Shown in pieces: positions 1-8,077 of a stretch of 64,000 nucleotides of DNA; the first letter of the stretch is position 1, and each line of letters begins with the position of its first letter. The DNA comes from Massilia sp. Root133. GTDB lineage: Bacteria; Pseudomonadota; Gammaproteobacteria; Burkholderiales; Burkholderiaceae_D. The translations under genes and the position numbers were made by a program. The stretch spans positions 264,190-328,189 of the forward strand of contig NZ_LMEW01000034.1 in NCBI RefSeq assembly GCF_001426525.1. Reading direction: 5' to 3'. The notes beneath the pieces were generated by a model that ran no database searches, was not told where the DNA came from, and saw nothing but the letters and a program-made list of their open reading frames with translations.

Positions 1-1
1 C

Positions 2-373
2 GTACGCATCGTCGATTCGCCGCTGCTGTCCGTCACGCTCGACGCATCGATGAAACCCGTGCTGCACACGGACGACGGCCAGGATCACGAAGCGGACGTG
101 TTCTACCCGATGCTGGGCGAGAACGCCAGATCGGGCCTCGCCGCGAAGCTGGGCGCGCGCACGGCGCAGTGCGACGAGATCGTCGTCGACGACCACCAGC
201 AGACGGCCGTGCCCGGCCTGTACGCGATCGGCGACGTCGTCGTGGGCCTGAACCAGATCGCCGTGGCGGCCGGCCAGGCGGCGCGCGCGGCCGTGCGCAT
301 CCACAACCAGTTGCCGCCCGCGCTGCGGCCCGCTCGTCCGCACCTGGAGGCGGCGCCGGGGACCAGCGCGTAG
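2..373 (+). CDS. NAD(P)/FAD-dependent oxidoreductase, thioredoxin-reductase-like (3' part only)
   Basis: The reading frame is open to the left edge of the window, so only about the last 123 residues are seen. The segment ending GLYAIGDVVVGLNQIAVAAGQAA is the C-terminal FAD-binding motif (GD plus a following helix) of pyridine-nucleotide disulfide oxidoreductases of the thioredoxin reductase type, preceded by a TxxPGLYA stretch that is typical of the family. These proteins use NAD(P)H and FAD to reduce a disulfide or ferredoxin partner. The redox-active CxxC, which would decide between a true thioredoxin reductase and a ferredoxin-NADP reductase-like protein, lies outside the window. The stop codon is followed at once by the promoter of the next gene. 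Confidence 0.85.
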   Translation, partial: VRIVDSPLLSVTLDASMKPVLHTDDGQDHEADVFYPMLGENARSGLAAKLGARTAQCDEIVVDDHQQTAVPGLYAIGDVVVGLNQIAVAAGQAARAAVRIHNQLPPALRPARPHLEAAPGTSA

Positions 374-374
374 C

Positions 375-380
375 TATAAT
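375..380 (+). promoter_or_regulatory. Perfect TATAAT -10 element, possibly for a leaderless transcript
   Basis: A consensus TATAAT ends seven bases before the ATG of the next gene (387), so transcription would be expected to start at or next to the A of the start codon. No convincing -35 hexamer is visible at 17 bp upstream, and the only purine-rich run (GGGG) touches the ATG too closely to be a normal ribosome binding site. Confidence 0.45.
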
Positions 381-386
381 GCGGGG

Positions 387-803
387 ATGAGAACGCTCGC
401 CCTCCTCCTGCTGTGCGCGTCCGGCGCCGCCTGCGCCGTCGACGACGCCCTCGTGCTGCGCTGCCGCGCCCTCCCCGATACGGCGAGCCGGCTGGCCTGC
501 TACGAAGCGCTGCCCGTGGCACCGCCGGCCGAGCAGCGCTTCGGCGGAAAACGCCTGGAACAGAAGGTCGACGACGAGCCGGCGGCGATCCGCAGCACCG
601 TGCGCGGCAACGTGGATGGCTGGCGCTACGGCACCCAGCTCACCCTCGCCAACGGCCAGGTGTGGCGCGTCGTGGACGACGTCGATGCCGTCCTGCCGGA
701 CCTCGTGGACCCGGCCGTGCGGATCGAACGGGGCGCGCTCGGCGCCTATTACCTGCAGCTGGAAGCCAACAACAGCGCGGCGCGCGTCGTTCGCGTGAAG
801 TAA
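387..803 (+). CDS. Small exported protein of unknown function
   Basis: The 138-residue product starts with a clear Sec signal peptide (about residues 1-17, hydrophobic LALLLL core, cleavage after a small residue near GAACA). The mature part begins with a Cys-Arg...Arg-Leu-Ala-Cys-Tyr-Glu-Ala motif; such CxnRLxCYxA motifs are common in small periplasmic proteins of betaproteobacteria and probably form a disulfide. The remainder is rich in beta-type residues. I do not recognise a named family. It meets the minus-strand lipoprotein gene tail-to-tail with no base between the two stop codons. Confidence 0.75.
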   Translation: MRTLALLLLCASGAACAVDDALVLRCRALPDTASRLACYEALPVAPPAEQRFGGKRLEQKVDDEPAAIRSTVRGNVDGWRYGTQLTLANGQVWRVVDDVDAVLPDLVDPAVRIERGALGAYYLQLEANNSAARVVRVK

Positions 804-1436
804 TCAGCGTTGCGCAGCCAGTTCGATGCGGCGGCGGATGCGTTCCACCGAGGCCGTGTCGCCTGCCGCGCGGGCACGCTGTTCCTGCACGCCCAGCCAC
901 GCCAGCAGCGGCCGGCGCCAGCCCTGGCTGGATGCCGTGTCGACGGCGGCGCCGATGTCGGCCGGCGTGATGCGTCCCGCCTTCAGCAGCGCCCCGGCCG
1001 CGACGAGCCGGGCCAGCGGATCGGCGACGCCGGCCAGCGAGCCGCTCGCGACGACGGCGCGGTGCTGTTCCGGCAGCAGATTCACGTCGAGCCCCTGCCA
1101 GCGGCCGTCCAGGTAGGCGGCATACGCGCGCTGGGCCGGCGTCGACTCGTTCGCGAGCGCCGCGAAGCCGGGGCATTCGTAGTCGAGCGCCGCCGCCTTC
1201 ACGCCGCAGCGCACCAGTTCCGCCTGGGCGACGATGTCGAACCGTCCCGTGCTGGCGCTCGCGCGGCGGGCGCGCGCGAACTCGGCGTCGGCGGCGCCAG
1301 AGTCCCCGCGCAGGAAATCGTCCGTGTAACCGTCCAGGGAACTCTTCGCATCGCCTTCCCAGGCGGGCGGCTGCGGCTTGCTGGCGCAGCCGGACAATAC
1401 GATGAGCGCGGCGGCAATGAGGGATCGGGTCATCAT
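804..1436 (-). CDS. Lipoprotein at the end of an Mla-like operon
   Basis: The 210-residue product begins with two possible ATG codons and a lipoprotein signal peptide ending in the lipobox LSGC (Cys about residue 17), so it should be lipid-anchored. The mature part is alanine-rich and predicted helical; I cannot assign a domain. The first ATG overlaps the stop codon of the MCE-domain gene (ATGATGA), which implies translational coupling and a shared job, plausibly as an outer-membrane partner of the MlaD/MlaE pair, in the way PqiC or LetA/B partners accompany other MCE systems. That role is inferred only from position. Confidence 0.75.
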   Translation of the reverse strand: MMTRSLIAAALIVLSGCASKPQPPAWEGDAKSSLDGYTDDFLRGDSGAADAEFARARRASASTGRFDIVAQAELVRCGVKAAALDYECPGFAALANESTPAQRAYAAYLDGRWQGLDVNLLPEQHRAVVASGSLAGVADPLARLVAAGALLKAGRITPADIGAAVDTASSQGWRRPLLAWLGVQEQRARAAGDTASVERIRRRIELAAQR

Positions 1437-2368
1437 GGCAGCTTCACCTCCGTATCCTGCCTGAACGGCCATTTGCGGTTGATCTCGTCGACGAGGCGGT
1501 TCACCTTGCGCAGGCTCGCATCGACCTCGCCGCGCAGGCGGCCCAGGTCGTCGGTGGCGGTGTGCGCGTTCTTCGCGACGGCCTGCGCCTCGGCCAGCAC
1601 GCCGTCGGCCTTCTGCAAGGTGCCACGCGCGTCGGCCAGCAAGCCGTTCAATTCGCGGATCGCACTCTGCGCATCGTCCATCACGCCCTTCTTGCCGAAC
1701 ACGCGCTGGTCGGTCTTCGCGAGCAGCGCGTCGACGCGGTGCAGGGTCTGCAGCAGCTTTTCCGCCTCGGCGTCGCCGCCCAGCGCGGTGCCCAGCACGC
1801 CGTAGCGGCCGGACAGGCGGCCGGACAGCGCGTCGACGTTGGCCAGCGTGTTGCCGATGTGGGAATCGGCGCGCGTCATCGTCTCCAGGTTTTCCAGCAG
1901 CGTGCGCGCCGTGGCCATCAGGCGCGGGATCTCGGCCGCCGCGTCGCCCCGCAGCACGGGCCGCTGGGCGTGGTCCGGCAGCGGCGGATCCGTCAGCACG
2001 CCGCTGTACGCGCGCAGCCGGGTCTCGCCGACGACGCTGCTCTCGAGCGTGAACACGCTGGTCGTGCGCAGCCATTTCGCATCGTTCTTCGCGATGTCGA
2101 CCAGGATGTTGACCTTGCCGTCCTTGCCCAGCTCCACCTGGCGCACGCGCCCGATGGGGAAGCCGGCGAACGTCATGTCCATGCCCGGGATGACGCCGGA
2201 GGAATCGTCGGCGACGAGCACCAGTTCCTGCGTCTTCTCGAACACGCCGCGGGCATACATCACGTACAGGAAGAACGCGACGATCAGCGCGCCGATCAGG
2301 ACGAGCAGGAACAGCGCCTTCGCTTCCACGTGTTTCGGTTCGTCGGGAGGGGTGTCTTTGTCGCTCAT
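1433..2368 (-). CDS. MlaD-family MCE-domain protein (lipid transport periplasmic component)
   Basis: The 311-residue protein has one N-terminal membrane anchor (about residues 17-37), then a single MCE domain with the typical FAGFPIGRVRQVELGKDGKVNI core, and a long alpha-helical, coiled-coil-prone C-terminal half (residues about 150-300) rich in Ala, Leu and Asp. Single-MCE proteins of this shape form hexameric rings that shuttle phospholipid between membranes as part of an MlaFEDB-type ABC complex. It follows the permease gene by 13 bp and overlaps the lipoprotein gene. It is longer than E. coli MlaD (about 180 residues) because of the C-terminal helix, a shape more like Mce/TGD2 or YrbD variants from other taxa. 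Confidence 0.9.
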   Translation of the reverse strand: MSDKDTPPDEPKHVEAKALFLLVLIGALIVAFFLYVMYARGVFEKTQELVLVADDSSGVIPGMDMTFAGFPIGRVRQVELGKDGKVNILVDIAKNDAKWLRTTSVFTLESSVVGETRLRAYSGVLTDPPLPDHAQRPVLRGDAAAEIPRLMATARTLLENLETMTRADSHIGNTLANVDALSGRLSGRYGVLGTALGGDAEAEKLLQTLHRVDALLAKTDQRVFGKKGVMDDAQSAIRELNGLLADARGTLQKADGVLAEAQAVAKNAHTATDDLGRLRGEVDASLRKVNRLVDEINRKWPFRQDTEVKLP

Positions 2369-2381
2369 CGTTTGAATGTCG

Positions 2382-3188
2382 TTAGATGTATTTGACGGCC
2401 AGCGAACTGGCCTCGATCAGCAGCAGCACGAACAGCAGCCGCAGCGCGCCCGGCTGCACGTTCGTGCGCAGGCGGCGCGGGCGGCGCAGCAGTTCCAGGA
2501 TGGCGGCGCTCGGGATCACGGCCACCGCGAGCCCGAACAGCACCGTCTTGAACACGAAGCCGAGGGTCACGGTCGGATCGAACACGCGGCCCACCGTGCG
2601 CGTGTAGTCCGGCAGGCCCCATGGCGACAGGCCGTACACGTTGAGGTACGCGAACACGAGCACGATGACGCTGCTGACCATCGCGAGGCTCAGCACGGAA
2701 AATGCGTTGGCGATCACCTGCGGCACGAGGTCGCGGCGCAGGCGGCGCAAGGTCTCGGCCGTCGCTTCGCCGGCGGGCATGCCGCTGCGCGCGAGGCCCA
2801 TGGCACCGGCATCGAACGCCATGCCGGCCCGCAGCGCGGCGAACATCGCGGCCGACAGCGGCAGCAGTTCCAGCACGAGCACGCGCACGACCATCTCCAG
2901 CGCATAGCGCGACAGGCCATAGCTCTGCGCCGTGACGAGCACGATGCGGATGATGACGAGACTGACGAGGGCCGTCAGCACCGTGAACCAGGGCAGCACC
3001 TGCCACGTGCTCGCGTAGATGTAGCGCGACGTGGCGAGGCGGTTGGCGCGGTGGTACGTGGACGGCGTCAGCGCCATCACGAGCGCCACGGCGCCCAGGT
3101 GCAGCATCGACCACCAGCTGGCGACGTAGCGCGCGGCCAGGTGGCCCCAGAGGCGCGGTTTGACGTACAGGAGGGAGGTGATGGGCAC
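2382..3188 (-). CDS. MlaE-family ABC transporter permease
   Basis: The 268-residue integral membrane protein has about five to six hydrophobic segments and an MlaE-type core around residues 95-200, including the LxPLSAAMFAALRAGMAFDAG stretch expected of the permease coupling region. It would form the membrane channel with the MlaD-like protein encoded next. The start is GTG: it lies directly after the relA stop codon, and a GGAGG ribosome binding site sits inside the last relA codons at normal spacing. No ATP-binding (MlaF-like) gene is present in this operon, although MlaE cannot work without one. Confidence 0.9.
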   Translation of the reverse strand: MPITSLLYVKPRLWGHLAARYVASWWSMLHLGAVALVMALTPSTYHRANRLATSRYIYASTWQVLPWFTVLTALVSLVIIRIVLVTAQSYGLSRYALEMVVRVLVLELLPLSAAMFAALRAGMAFDAGAMGLARSGMPAGEATAETLRRLRRDLVPQVIANAFSVLSLAMVSSVIVLVFAYLNVYGLSPWGLPDYTRTVGRVFDPTVTLGFVFKTVLFGLAVAVIPSAAILELLRRPRRLRTNVQPGALRLLFVLLLIEASSLAVKYI

Positions 3189-5429
3189 CTATGTCCTCCG
3201 GGCTTGCTGGACACCCTTCACCTCGGCGATCGCCGCGAGCGCCTTCTGCAGCTGCCCGGTCGAGCTGATCTCCGCCGTGAACACCATCTTCGCGGTCCCC
3301 TTGCTGCTCTGCGTGTTCACGCCGATCACGTTGATCTTCGAGATCGCGAGCACTTCCGAGATGTCGCGCAGCAGGCCCTGGCGGTCGGCCGCGAGGATGA
3401 AGATATCGACCGGGAACACGGTCTCCAGGCCCGTCGTGCCCCATTCCGTCTCGAGCACGCGTTCCGGGTTGCGGGCCGCCATCTCGGCGAAGTTCTTGCA
3501 GCTCGCGCGGTGGATCGACACGCCCTTGCCGCGCGTGACGAAGCCCATGATCGGATCCGGCGGCGCCGGCTTGCAGCAGCGCGCCAGCTGCGTCATGAGG
3601 CCTTCCGTGCCGACGACGAGCACGCCCGACTTGGCGCCCTGCTCCACGCTCGACGCGCGGCTCTTGTTGACGACCGCTTCGTCCGGCACCGGGGCCGCCG
3701 GCGCCGCGTCGTGCAGTGCGGCTTCCACGTGGCGCAGGCTGAATTTCTCCTTGCCCACCGCGATGAACAGGTCGTCGACCTTGGCAAACCCCAGCTTGTG
3801 CGCCAGCGTATCCAGATTGACCGCGGTCTTGCCTTCGCGCTGCAGCGACTTTTCGACGAGCGCGCGGCCGTGCGCCAGCGTCTCCGCCAGTTCCAGCGCG
3901 TGGAACCAGGCGCGGATCTTCGACCGCGTGCGGCTGCTGACCGTATAGCCGGGGCTCAGCCAGTCGCGCGACGGCCCCTGGCTGCCGGCCGGGCCCTTTG
4001 CCGTGATGATCTCGCACGTCTGGCCATTCTTCAGCGGCGTGTTCAGCGGCACCATCACGTTGTCGATCTTGGCGCCGCGGCAGCGGTTGCCCACCTCGCT
4101 GTGCAGGTGGTAGGCGAAGTCGATCGGGGTCGCGCCGACCGGCAGCTCGAGCACGCGCGCCTGCGGCGTCAGCACGAAGATGCGGTCGTCGAGGGTCGTC
4201 GATTTCAGCTTCTCGACCCACTCGCGCTGCAGCTCTTCCTGCCCCGTGACGGCACTCGCGACTTCCGTCTTCCACGCCAGCAGCTGGCGCAGCCACGCGA
4301 TCTTTTCGTCGTATTCCTGGCTCTTGAAATTCGAGCCGCCTTCTTCCTTGTAGCGCCAGTGCGCGGCGACGCCGTACTCGGCGAAGTTGTGCATCTCCTG
4401 GGTACGGATCTGCACTTCCAGCGGCCGTCCATCCTCCGCCGTGACGACCGTGTGCAGCGACTGGTAGCCGTTCGCCTTCGGGCGCGAGATGTAGTCGTCG
4501 AATTCCTTCGGGATCGGCGTCCAGATGTTGTGGACGACGCCCAGCACCGTGTAGCACGTCTTGATGTCGTCGACGATCACGCGGAACGCGCGCACGTCGT
4601 ACAGCTCGGAGAAATCGAGCTCCTTGCCGCGCATCTTCTTCCAGATGCTGTAGATGTGCTTCGGCCGGCCGAACACTTCGGCCTTGATGCCCGCCGCCGC
4701 GAGCTCCTTCTGCAGGCGCTCGATCGACGACGCCACGAAGCTCTCGCGCAGCATGCGCTTCTCTTCGAGCATCTTGGCGATGCGTTTATACGTGTCCGGC
4801 TCCATCATCCGGAACGACAGGTCTTCCAGTTCCCATTTCAGCTGGAAGATGCCGAGACGGTTGGCGAGCGGTGCGTACAGGTCGAGCACTTCGCGGCCGT
4901 AGTTGCGCGTGACGTCGTCGAAACGCTTGTGCTCCGCGAAGTAGCGCAGCGTGGTCACGCACGAGGCGAGGCGGATCAGCACGACGCGCATGTCGCTGGC
5001 CATCGCCAGCAGCATCTTGCGCAGGGTTTCGACCTGCGCCATGGCCTCCTGGGCCGCATTCTTGCCGCGCCCGACGGGGGCCTGGGCCGCCGTCAGGTCG
5101 CGCAGGCGGATCAGCTGGTGCACGCCGCGCACCATGTCCGCCACTTCCTTGCCGAAGCGCTCCTCGAGCGCCTCGGACACGCCCGGATCCACGATCGCCA
5201 GCTCGAACAGCAGGCCGGCGATGCGGGTCTCGGCATCGCTGCGCAACAACGCAAGCGTGCCGGCCACGCCCAGCGAGAACTCGAACGCGCTCTGGCCGGT
5301 GCCGGCCGTGCGTTCGACATAGCGCTCGGCCGCGAAGTCGAGCGCGCCCTTCACGCGCGCGCAGTCGTCGGGGCCGAGGCCGTGGACCAGCTGGGTGGTG
5401 GCGTCGCCGAGCGCGACAATCGATACCAT
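3189..5429 (-). CDS. relA: RelA-type (p)ppGpp synthetase
   Basis: The 746-residue protein has the long-RSH layout: an N-terminal HD region (residues about 25-190) that is degenerate, as in RelA; a synthetase domain around residues 240-400; TGS (about 410-475), helical and zinc-finger (CC plus a later C near 600-640) and a C-terminal ACT/RRM domain (about 665-746). The EFDD motif near residue 309 followed by PKANGYQSLHT is the EXDD signature of ppGpp-favouring RelA enzymes; SpoT/Rel enzymes carry RXKD. It makes (p)ppGpp from ATP and GTP/GDP on stalled ribosomes. The gene lies between ridA-like and MCE-transport genes and is probably cotranscribed with both, an unusual setting. Confidence 0.95.
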   Translation of the reverse strand: MVSIVALGDATTQLVHGLGPDDCARVKGALDFAAERYVERTAGTGQSAFEFSLGVAGTLALLRSDAETRIAGLLFELAIVDPGVSEALEERFGKEVADMVRGVHQLIRLRDLTAAQAPVGRGKNAAQEAMAQVETLRKMLLAMASDMRVVLIRLASCVTTLRYFAEHKRFDDVTRNYGREVLDLYAPLANRLGIFQLKWELEDLSFRMMEPDTYKRIAKMLEEKRMLRESFVASSIERLQKELAAAGIKAEVFGRPKHIYSIWKKMRGKELDFSELYDVRAFRVIVDDIKTCYTVLGVVHNIWTPIPKEFDDYISRPKANGYQSLHTVVTAEDGRPLEVQIRTQEMHNFAEYGVAAHWRYKEEGGSNFKSQEYDEKIAWLRQLLAWKTEVASAVTGQEELQREWVEKLKSTTLDDRIFVLTPQARVLELPVGATPIDFAYHLHSEVGNRCRGAKIDNVMVPLNTPLKNGQTCEIITAKGPAGSQGPSRDWLSPGYTVSSRTRSKIRAWFHALELAETLAHGRALVEKSLQREGKTAVNLDTLAHKLGFAKVDDLFIAVGKEKFSLRHVEAALHDAAPAAPVPDEAVVNKSRASSVEQGAKSGVLVVGTEGLMTQLARCCKPAPPDPIMGFVTRGKGVSIHRASCKNFAEMAARNPERVLETEWGTTGLETVFPVDIFILAADRQGLLRDISEVLAISKINVIGVNTQSSKGTAKMVFTAEISSTGQLQKALAAIAEVKGVQQARRT

Positions 5430-5438
5430 CGCGTGTGC

Positions 5439-5789
5439 TTACGCCTGGGCGGCCACGACGACGATTTCGACCAGGCCGGCCGGATCGGCCAGCTTGGCTT
5501 CGACGGTGGCGCGCGGCGGCGTCTGGCCCGGCACGACCCACGCTTCCCATACGGTGTTCATGGCCGGGAAGTTGGCCATGTCGGTGATGTAGATCTGGGT
5601 CGAGATGATGCGGCTCTTGTCGCTGCCGGCTTCCGCCAGCAGGCGGTCGATGTGACCCAGCACTTCGCGCGTCTGGCCGAGGATGTCCTGCGTCGTGTCG
5701 CTGGCGACCTGGCCGGCCAGGTACACCGTGCCATTGTGGATGGCGACTTCGGACAGTCGTTTGCCTACGTGCAGTCGTTTGATTTCCAT
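5439..5789 (-). CDS. RidA-family protein (YjgF/YER057c/UK114)
   Basis: The 116-residue length and the central GTVYLAGQV...D..QT..VL..ID.LL pattern fit the RidA family, trimeric enzymes that hydrolyse reactive enamine/imine intermediates. The C-terminal RATVEAKLADP segment contains the conserved Arg (about residue 93) that binds the substrate carboxylate in active RidA. In many members the motif ends with a Glu near residue 105-110; here VEIVVVAAQA keeps the Glu. It ends 9 bp before relA and probably shares its transcript. Whether it is archetypal RidA or one of the Rid1-7 subfamilies cannot be settled by eye. Confidence 0.9.
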   Translation of the reverse strand: MEIKRLHVGKRLSEVAIHNGTVYLAGQVASDTTQDILGQTREVLGHIDRLLAEAGSDKSRIISTQIYITDMANFPAMNTVWEAWVVPGQTPPRATVEAKLADPAGLVEIVVVAAQA

Positions 5790-5862
5790 GCTTTTCTCTA
5801 GTAATAAAACCAGGCCTTGCGGCCGTTTCGCCCGGCCGTGGAGCCGAACACCTCCGGCTTGC

Positions 5863-6735
5863 TCAGCCGGTCAAAAATTCCCGTGCGATCGCGATCTGCT
5901 CCGGCTGCAGGAACGTGGGCGCATGGCCCACGCCGGCGATCTCCCGCAAGGCCGGCTTCGGACCGCGCCGCGTCATCTCGTCCGCCGTCGCGCGCGACAG
6001 CAGGTCGGAGTGCTCGCCCCGCACGAGCAGCGTGGGGCAGCGGATCGCGTCGTATGCCGCCCACAGCCGCGCCTCGTCCTGCGCCACCTTCGCCGGCGTC
6101 ATGGCCTTGAACGGCTGCGCGAGACCGAGGTCGTAGTGCAGCGCCCATTGCCCGTCCGGCTGCTGCACGAGCACGTCGCGCGCCAGCTTGTCCCACTGGG
6201 CGTCGCTGTGCGGCCCGAACGGCGTCGAGACCATCCGCACGTACGCGGCCCCTTCTGCGAAGGTCGCGAAGCGGATGGCCTGGCCGATGTAGTCGCCGAT
6301 GCGCGCCAGCGCCACCGGGTCCAGCACGGGCCCGATGTCGTTCAGCACCATGCGCCGGATCGGACTGTCCGGCAGCGACGCGAGGGCAATGCCGATCAGG
6401 CCGCCCATCGACGTGCCGAACCACGCGACGCCTTCATCCCCGGCCGTGACGCGGGCGATCAGCGTCACCATGTCGGCCACGTATTGCGGAATGACGTACA
6501 GCGCAGGGTCGCGCAGCCGGTCGGACCGGCCGCGGCCGACGACGTCCGGACAGACGACGCGGTAGCGGTCGCTCATGGCCCGCGCCAGCGCGTCGAAATC
6601 GTCCGCCACGCGCGTCACCCCGTGCACGCAGACGAGCACGTTCGTATTGGCGGGGTCGCCCCACTCCTTGTATGCCATGCGGTGCAGGCCGGCGGGCGAA
6701 CTGCACAGCACGGATTTCAGCTTCGGTTCGCTCAT
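5863..6735 (-). CDS. Alpha/beta hydrolase
   Basis: The 290-residue product has the oxyanion-hole motif CVHGVTR (about residue 36), the nucleophile elbow GTSMGG (Ser about residue 109) and a C-terminal GVGHAP with the catalytic His (about residue 271); the acid is probably the Asp in GEHSD. This is a single-domain alpha/beta hydrolase of the haloalkane-dehalogenase/lipase-like group, substrate unknown. ATG at 6735 is chosen; the frame extends two codons further to a TTG. It is the first gene of the minus-strand hydrolase-ridA-relA-mlaE-mlaD-lipoprotein run, with 73 bp before ridA. Confidence 0.88.
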   Translation of the reverse strand: MSEPKLKSVLCSSPAGLHRMAYKEWGDPANTNVLVCVHGVTRVADDFDALARAMSDRYRVVCPDVVGRGRSDRLRDPALYVIPQYVADMVTLIARVTAGDEGVAWFGTSMGGLIGIALASLPDSPIRRMVLNDIGPVLDPVALARIGDYIGQAIRFATFAEGAAYVRMVSTPFGPHSDAQWDKLARDVLVQQPDGQWALHYDLGLAQPFKAMTPAKVAQDEARLWAAYDAIRCPTLLVRGEHSDLLSRATADEMTRRGPKPALREIAGVGHAPTFLQPEQIAIAREFLTG

Positions 6736-6888
6736 TTTCAAAAGTTCCGACGATCACCATGCATCCGCCGGAACATCAAGGACCAGGCGGCCGCCAACAT
6801 TTTACCCGGTGGAGCGATTAGAATTCTACCAAGTCTGGCCCGGGACCACCCGGCTCTCATAGAAACTGTCCACGAGAAAGAGGAACGA

Positions 6889-7683
6889 ATGAAATCCACC
6901 ATGTTAAGCGGCAAGACTGCACTCGTCACCGGCTCGACCTCGGGCATCGGCCTCGGCATCGCCCGCGCGCTGGCCGAGCAAGGCGCCAACATCGTCTTCA
7001 ACGGCTTCGGCGACGCGCAGCAGATCGAAAAGCTGTACACCGACATCGGCCAGGAATTCGGCGTACAGACCGCTTACCACAACGCCGACATGTCGAAGCC
7101 CGACCAGATCCAGGCCATGATGACGTTCGCGCTTGAGAAATTCGGCGGCGTCGACATCCTCGTCAACAACGCCGGCATCCAGTACGTCGCGAACGTCGAG
7201 GATTTCCCCGTCGAGAAATGGGATGCGATCATCGCCATCAACCTCAGCTCGGCCTTCCACACGACCCGCCTCGCGCTGCCCTACATGAAGCAGAAGAACT
7301 GGGGCCGCATCATCAACCTCGCGTCGGCCCACGGCCTCGTCGCATCGGCACAGAAGTCGGCGTATGTCGCCGCCAAGCACGGCCTCGTCGGCCTGACGAA
7401 ATCGACGGCGCTGGAGACGGCCCCGACCGGCGTCACCGCCAACGCGATCTGCCCGGGCTGGGTGCTGACCCCGCTCGTGCAGAAGCAGGTCGACGACCGC
7501 GCCGCGCGCGAGGGCATCAGCAACGAGCAGGCGAAGAAAAACCTGCTGCTGGAAAAACAGCCGTCGGGCGAATTCGTCACGCCGGAAGAACTGGGCGCGC
7601 TGGCCGTGTTCTTCTGCAGCCCGGCCGCGAACCAGGTGCGCGGCGTCGCGTGGAACATGGACGGCGGCTGGGTCGCGCAATAA
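6889..7683 (+). CDS. bdhA: D-3-hydroxybutyrate dehydrogenase
   Basis: The 264-residue short-chain dehydrogenase has the TGSTSGIG nucleotide-binding motif near residue 15, NNAG near 90, and the Ser-Tyr-Lys catalytic set in the ASAHGLVAS...SAYVAAKHG region (about 140-160). The ICPGWVLTPLVQKQ segment and the PS(G)EFVTPEELG..AVFFCS ending are characteristic of bacterial 3-hydroxybutyrate dehydrogenase, which interconverts 3-hydroxybutyrate and acetoacetate in polyhydroxybutyrate turnover. It fits functionally with the ScoAB CoA-transferase encoded 8 kb away, which activates acetoacetate. A purine-rich AGAAAGAGGAA stretch precedes the ATG; the intergenic region shared with the hydrolase gene holds the divergent promoters. 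Confidence 0.95.
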   Translation: MKSTMLSGKTALVTGSTSGIGLGIARALAEQGANIVFNGFGDAQQIEKLYTDIGQEFGVQTAYHNADMSKPDQIQAMMTFALEKFGGVDILVNNAGIQYVANVEDFPVEKWDAIIAINLSSAFHTTRLALPYMKQKNWGRIINLASAHGLVASAQKSAYVAAKHGLVGLTKSTALETAPTGVTANAICPGWVLTPLVQKQVDDRAAREGISNEQAKKNLLLEKQPSGEFVTPEELGALAVFFCSPAANQVRGVAWNMDGGWVAQ

Positions 7684-8067
7684 ATGTCCATTGACGAACC
7701 CCTGGAGATTCCGGGCCTGCACGACGCCTGCCTGGAACTCGCGCACGTCGTGCTCGCGTCAGGCCAGCCGCAGGTGTCGCGCGACATCCTCGAAACGCTG
7801 GCCGACCGCTTCGAACGCGAAGCGGCCGACTTCGCGCTGCTCGTCGCCAGTGCCGGCCGCGACACCGCGCTGCTGGCCCGCGCCGTGCACTACCTCGTCG
7901 ACGCCCACGCGCTGCCGCTGATGGGCACCGACATGGAATGGTTCCGGCAGGCGCTCGCCTGCCTCGTCGAACTGGCCGTGCCCGGCATCGCGCTGTCGGC
8001 CAGGGGCGCGGCGTCCCTGCATGACGTCGAGACCGGCATCGCGCAGGCGATGCAGGATCTCGAATGA
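7684..8067 (+). CDS. Hypothetical protein directly behind bdhA
   Basis: The start ATG follows the bdhA stop codon without a gap, so the two are translationally linked. The 127-residue product is acidic and almost entirely helical, without signal peptide or membrane segment. I do not recognise a family. Its codon usage is like its neighbours and it has no overlapping competitor of comparable quality, so it is probably real; its position suggests cotranscription with polyhydroxybutyrate metabolism but nothing in the sequence shows a function. Confidence 0.7.
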   Translation: MSIDEPLEIPGLHDACLELAHVVLASGQPQVSRDILETLADRFEREAADFALLVASAGRDTALLARAVHYLVDAHALPLMGTDMEWFRQALACLVELAVPGIALSARGAASLHDVETGIAQAMQDLE

Positions 8068-8077
8068 TACTGTCCGG

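Noticed and set aside
2376-5801. Plus-strand open frame (1,141 codons) across relA and ridA
   Set aside because: It runs antisense to RelA with perfect family motifs; its sequence is Arg/His/Asp-rich and has no domain.
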